DNA of 64,000 bases from Amoebidium appalachense (Eukaryota > Ichthyosporea), in the NCBI GenBank assembly GCA_963693365.1, contig CAVNZM010000006.1, positions 6,758,001-6,822,000 on the forward strand, in the 5' to 3' direction. A program made the position numbers and the translations under genes. Each line of letters opens with the position of its first letter. The first letter of the stretch is position 1. Below are positions 63,723 through 64,000 of the stretch, one piece after another. A model generated the notes under the pieces. The model was not told where the DNA came from. It made no database searches and saw nothing but the letters and a program-made list of their open reading frames with translations.

Positions 63723-64000
63723 CTGTTTCCCCCAACTCAAGGTGAGATGTGTAGCCCTTGTGTTTCCATTCATAGCAAGGTTCTTCATTCCTACCCCAGC
63801 CCCTTCCCTCTTCTCCCTCCCATCACCCCTCCCCCTCTCCTTTCCCCCCCCCCCTCCCTCCCCCCTTCCCCTCCTGAAACCCGCACGCACATCCTATCCA
63901 TCCCCCCTTGCTCCCCCATTTCCACTCTTGCCCCTCGTCCCCTCCTCTTTCCCTCCCTCTCGCTCCTCCCCTCCCCTTTATCTCACGACCCCATTCCCAT

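Overview
The window is eukaryotic nuclear DNA. Two split genes and one very long split gene are separated and filled by extreme simple sequence: C/G homopolymers up to 96 nt, (CA/GT)n, minisatellites and a dispersed repeat. Most long open frames (Pro-, Gly-, His/Thr- or Cys/Val-rich) are translations of these tracts, not genes. The lineage is not fixed by the sequence. The large protein resembles animal and amoeboid homologues well, and a unicellular or early-branching eukaryote with intron-rich genes (for example a unicellular relative of animals) is a low-confidence guess.

Layout. 1-4230 (+): the 3' part of a class I SAM-dependent O-methyltransferase related to acetylserotonin O-methyltransferase, with its N-terminal exons mostly off the left edge. 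4231-7858: no gene recognised, but a probable 5'-truncated non-LTR retrotransposon (5949-6773, minus) sits inside a 15-bp target-site duplication. 7859-10045 (+): a two-exon GRAM-VASt membrane-anchored protein of the GRAMD1/Aster/Lam type. 10046-11993: convergent intergenic space. 11994-63722 (-): one gene, the orthologue of RME-8/DNAJC13, reconstructed here as 66 exons (about 7.4 kb coding, 2466 visible residues, first exon(s) beyond the right edge). The exon phases join throughout. Domain order is N-terminal PH-like segments, armadillo-type helices, four IWN-type motifs, a GYF_2-like domain, a central J domain with intact HPD, and the conserved C-terminus.

The notable biology is in the RME-8 introns. 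Many splice acceptors lie directly at the end of (CA)n or C(n) tracts, and many donors are the first unit of a (GT)n tract. Some introns therefore begin with GT repeats and end with complementary CA repeats. A dispersed repeat family, each copy abutting a G tract, occurs more than 20 times, always in the same orientation and only inside this gene. Exon-edge duplications, two probable GC-AG introns, one acceptor that reads CG, and minisatellites seeded from exon or repeat edges complete a picture of introns growing by local duplication. The genes share no obvious pathway: RME-8 acts in endosomal sorting with Hsc70, GRAM-VASt proteins move sterol at ER contact sites, and the methyltransferase acts on small molecules.
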